A stretch of 64,000 nt of DNA from Tolypothrix sp. PCC 7910. Lineage in GTDB: Bacteria > Cyanobacteriota > Cyanobacteriia > Cyanobacteriales > Nostocaceae. A program made the translations under genes and the position numbers. Under the pieces are notes generated by a model that had not been told where the DNA came from, made no database searches, and was given only the letters and a program-made list of their open reading frames with translations. Shown piece after piece: positions 62,335 to 64,000 of the stretch (position 1 is the stretch's first letter; each line of letters starts with the position of its first letter). The stretch lies in NCBI RefSeq assembly GCF_011769525.1, contig NZ_CP050440.1:5147501-5211500 (forward strand), read 5' to 3'.

Positions 62335-63999
62335 CTAAGTTTGATTCCCATCTTTTTGTGGCGTTGTTGCTGGCGGTTGGTTCACTGGTGCTGGTGCTGT
62401 GTCCTCACATGGATTAGTTTCGCCTGGTTGTAACACAGTGGCGCTATTTTGGAGTTTGGAGAGTTCAATGCGTAAGGTTTTCTTGGGTGGTTGTGATGCA
62501 GACGCGTCTTTTGGGGGAGGGGTTGTGTCTGGATTAGGACATTCTTGGAGAGTCACCAAAGAGTCTTTATTAGCAGAATTAGGAATTGGTTTTTGCTCAA
62601 TAACTTGAAAATAAGTCCCATTGGGAAACTTTTGTTTACTATTGGCTATTTCACGAGTGGTTTCGATTACCCATCCTTGTGAAAGGTTATTAAGGGTGCG
62701 CTCTACTGATGATGGTTCTGGAGTAGGCTGCACAGTGGTATCGGGATTAGATGCAACTGGCTGAGTTAAGGGCGATCGCAATCGCATCAAGAAGTAGCCA
62801 AATGTACCAGCTGCTGCAATTAATATTAAAGGCACAATCCAGTGTAGAGGTAGTTGAGCAATTTTGGCCCGTGGGTTATCGGGAATTACTTGGGTTTTGG
62901 CATTGGAATTGCTTAAGTTGGTTGTTTGTGATGTTCTGCCAGTATCAGGGGCTTTTGTGGGCACATTTTCGGGAATGAAGGGAGTCAGGCTTGACTGTGG
63001 TTCTACATATTTGACTTGATAATGTACTAAAGCGATGGTGACATTATCATGTCCATTTTTCGTATTTGCGATTTCTACTAATTTCTCTGCCACCTCTACC
63101 ACATCGGTTTGCCCTGTCAGTATCGGCAATACTTCTGTTTCCCAGTAATCTTCGACGCGGTCAAAATCACTTAAGCCGTCTGATGTCAGGAGAAAAACCG
63201 CATCTTCATCCAAAATAAACCGCTGGGAAGTGGGATGTAATGAAGTACTGGGGCTCATGCCTAAAGCCTGTACTAGAGAGCCAGAACCACTCTGTTCGAT
63301 TGCTTCCCGATAAACAGCATAACCTAAACGCACTTCGCGAGAGGCGACATCATCGTCTAAAGTAACTTGATAACAACCTTGGCGTGTAATCCAGTAGGCG
63401 CGACTATCACCAACGTGGGTAATGTACATTTCATGGGCTATGGGCAATGCCATTACCAAAGTAGTGCCCATGCGTTTGCGCCCTTGGCGATTTTCGCTGT
63501 CGTTACGCTGGCTGATTTTATCATTCACCACTGCTACAGCCGATTCTAGATCTGTTAGCAGCATTGCCGGGTCTATATGGTCAGAAGGTACTTTAGTTAA
63601 TTGGTTTACTTGGTGTTGAATCGTTTCAATAGCTAAATTTGATGCGACATTGCCGCCTTCATGCCCACCAATACCATCGCAGACAATCGCTAAAGCTGTG
63701 GGTTGTGGCGGTTTACTCACCAAAGTGTCAGGCGGGGGATAACAAGCATCTTCATTCCGTTGGCGACTAGGGCCAGTATCAGTTTTGGTAAAAATTTTAA
63801 TTGTCGGCTTTTGCGATCGCCCTAGCTGAGACAAGCCATAATCTATAACTGCTATTAATTGTTCCGCCGATCTAATTTCTTCGTTAATTAAAGAACTACT
63901 GATTTTGTGAATTAATTCCGTGATCGCAGGTTTTGCCTGCTTTTGTAACTGCTGCCAAAATTCACCTAAGTGAATTAAGGTAGGCGCTGTTGAGTCATC
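62335..63999 (-). CDS. PP2C-type Ser/Thr phosphatase, partial at the window edge
   Basis: The PP2C domain has DTGPSRQRNEDACY, VCDGIGGHEGG, ITHVGDSRAYW, LTSDGLSDF and NGHDNVTIALVHY, all the metal-binding and catalytic motifs. A single membrane helix (LHWIVPLILIAAAGTFGYFL) follows and the C-terminus is a Pro/Ser-rich domain probably outside the membrane. Upstream of the PP2C part the frame stays open without a stop to the right edge of the window (TPTLIHLGEFWQQLQKQAK-type residues), so the real start is beyond 64000. A TTG at 63834 is not needed as a start. It likely removes phosphates read by the FHA proteins nearby. Confidence 0.9.
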   Translation of the reverse strand, partial: DDSTAPTLIHLGEFWQQLQKQAKPAITELIHKISSSLINEEIRSAEQLIAVIDYGLSQLGRSQKPTIKIFTKTDTGPSRQRNEDACYPPPDTLVSKPPQPTALAIVCDGIGGHEGGNVASNLAIETIQHQVNQLTKVPSDHIDPAMLLTDLESAVAVVNDKISQRNDSENRQGRKRMGTTLVMALPIAHEMYITHVGDSRAYWITRQGCYQVTLDDDVASREVRLGYAVYREAIEQSGSGSLVQALGMSPSTSLHPTSQRFILDEDAVFLLTSDGLSDFDRVEDYWETEVLPILTGQTDVVEVAEKLVEIANTKNGHDNVTIALVHYQVKYVEPQSSLTPFIPENVPTKAPDTGRTSQTTNLSNSNAKTQVIPDNPRAKIAQLPLHWIVPLILIAAAGTFGYFLMRLRSPLTQPVASNPDTTVQPTPEPSSVERTLNNLSQGWVIETTREIANSKQKFPNGTYFQVIEQKPIPNSANKDSLVTLQECPNPDTTPPPKDASASQPPKKTLRIELSKLQNSATVLQPGETNPCEDTAPAPVNQPPATTPQKDGNQT

Positions 64000-64000
64000 A

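Noticed and set aside
63834-63834. TTG start for the PP2C gene
   Set aside because: The reading frame continues without a stop to the window edge with protein-like sequence, so the true start is outside the window.

Overview
The window is chromosomal DNA from a cyanobacterium, most likely a filamentous heterocyst-forming (Nostocales-type) one. Four things point there: dense HIP1 octamers (GCGATCGC and close variants), runs of short heptanucleotide repeats between genes, genes specific to cyanobacteria (SLH-OprB porins, a Cph1-type phytochrome with its response regulator, the cruF/cruG myxoxanthophyll pair, RNase HI with a cyanobacterial C-terminal extension), and many palindromic dispersed repeats. 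The genus cannot be fixed from the sequence alone. I saw no rRNA, tRNA, CRISPR array, transposase or integrase.

Layout. 0-15 kb: a truncated GNAT acetyltransferase, threonine synthase, a small conserved protein, a large one-helix membrane protein, two convergent SLH-OprB porin paralogues, a stress-protein-like gene followed by a P-type ATPase, and ilvD divergent from a LysR regulator. 15.7-31.3 kb: a minus-strand block of signal-transduction genes (two REC-kinase hybrids, a REC/PAS/GAF HisKA_2-type kinase, an Rcp1-like regulator overlapping a Cph1-like phytochrome, a GT39/PMT-type mannosyltransferase, and a 1327-codon double hybrid kinase). 31.5-46 kb: phosphoenolpyruvate synthase, a secreted-looking protein with two Cys/His peptidase-like domains around five DUF4214 repeats, an Rpn-type nuclease, an alpha-amylase with a starch-binding domain, a two-domain PPK2 enzyme and a lipase-like hydrolase. 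46-53 kb: an acidic unknown protein, rnhA, cruG/cruF, and rplU-rpmA. 53.3-57 kb: a minus-strand cluster of a CBS-like protein, a divergent Lgt paralogue, a radical SAM protein and a small membrane protein. 58-64 kb: FHA-PrsW, CHAT-FHA and PP2C proteins; the PP2C gene runs off the right edge.

How the genes work together. The phytochrome and its partner regulator form a light-sensing pair, and the kinases beside them probably belong to wider phosphorelays. cruF and cruG act in successive steps of myxoxanthophyll synthesis. The right end combines Ser/Thr phosphatase and phosphothreonine-binding (FHA) modules with two protease-like folds, which suggests a phosphorylation-dependent proteolytic circuit. 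The most promising candidate for an undescribed system is the Lgt-like/radical SAM/small membrane protein cluster at 53.4-55.9 kb. Its Lgt-like member has lost residues considered essential in Lgt, and its radical SAM member resembles lipid-acting enzymes.

A second theme is repeat invasion. Short repeats lie inside ppsA and a histidine kinase gene without breaking the frame, and one heptamer run supplies the start codon of the mannosyltransferase gene. Two 66-bp inverted-repeat elements flank a gene remnant near 42.4 kb.
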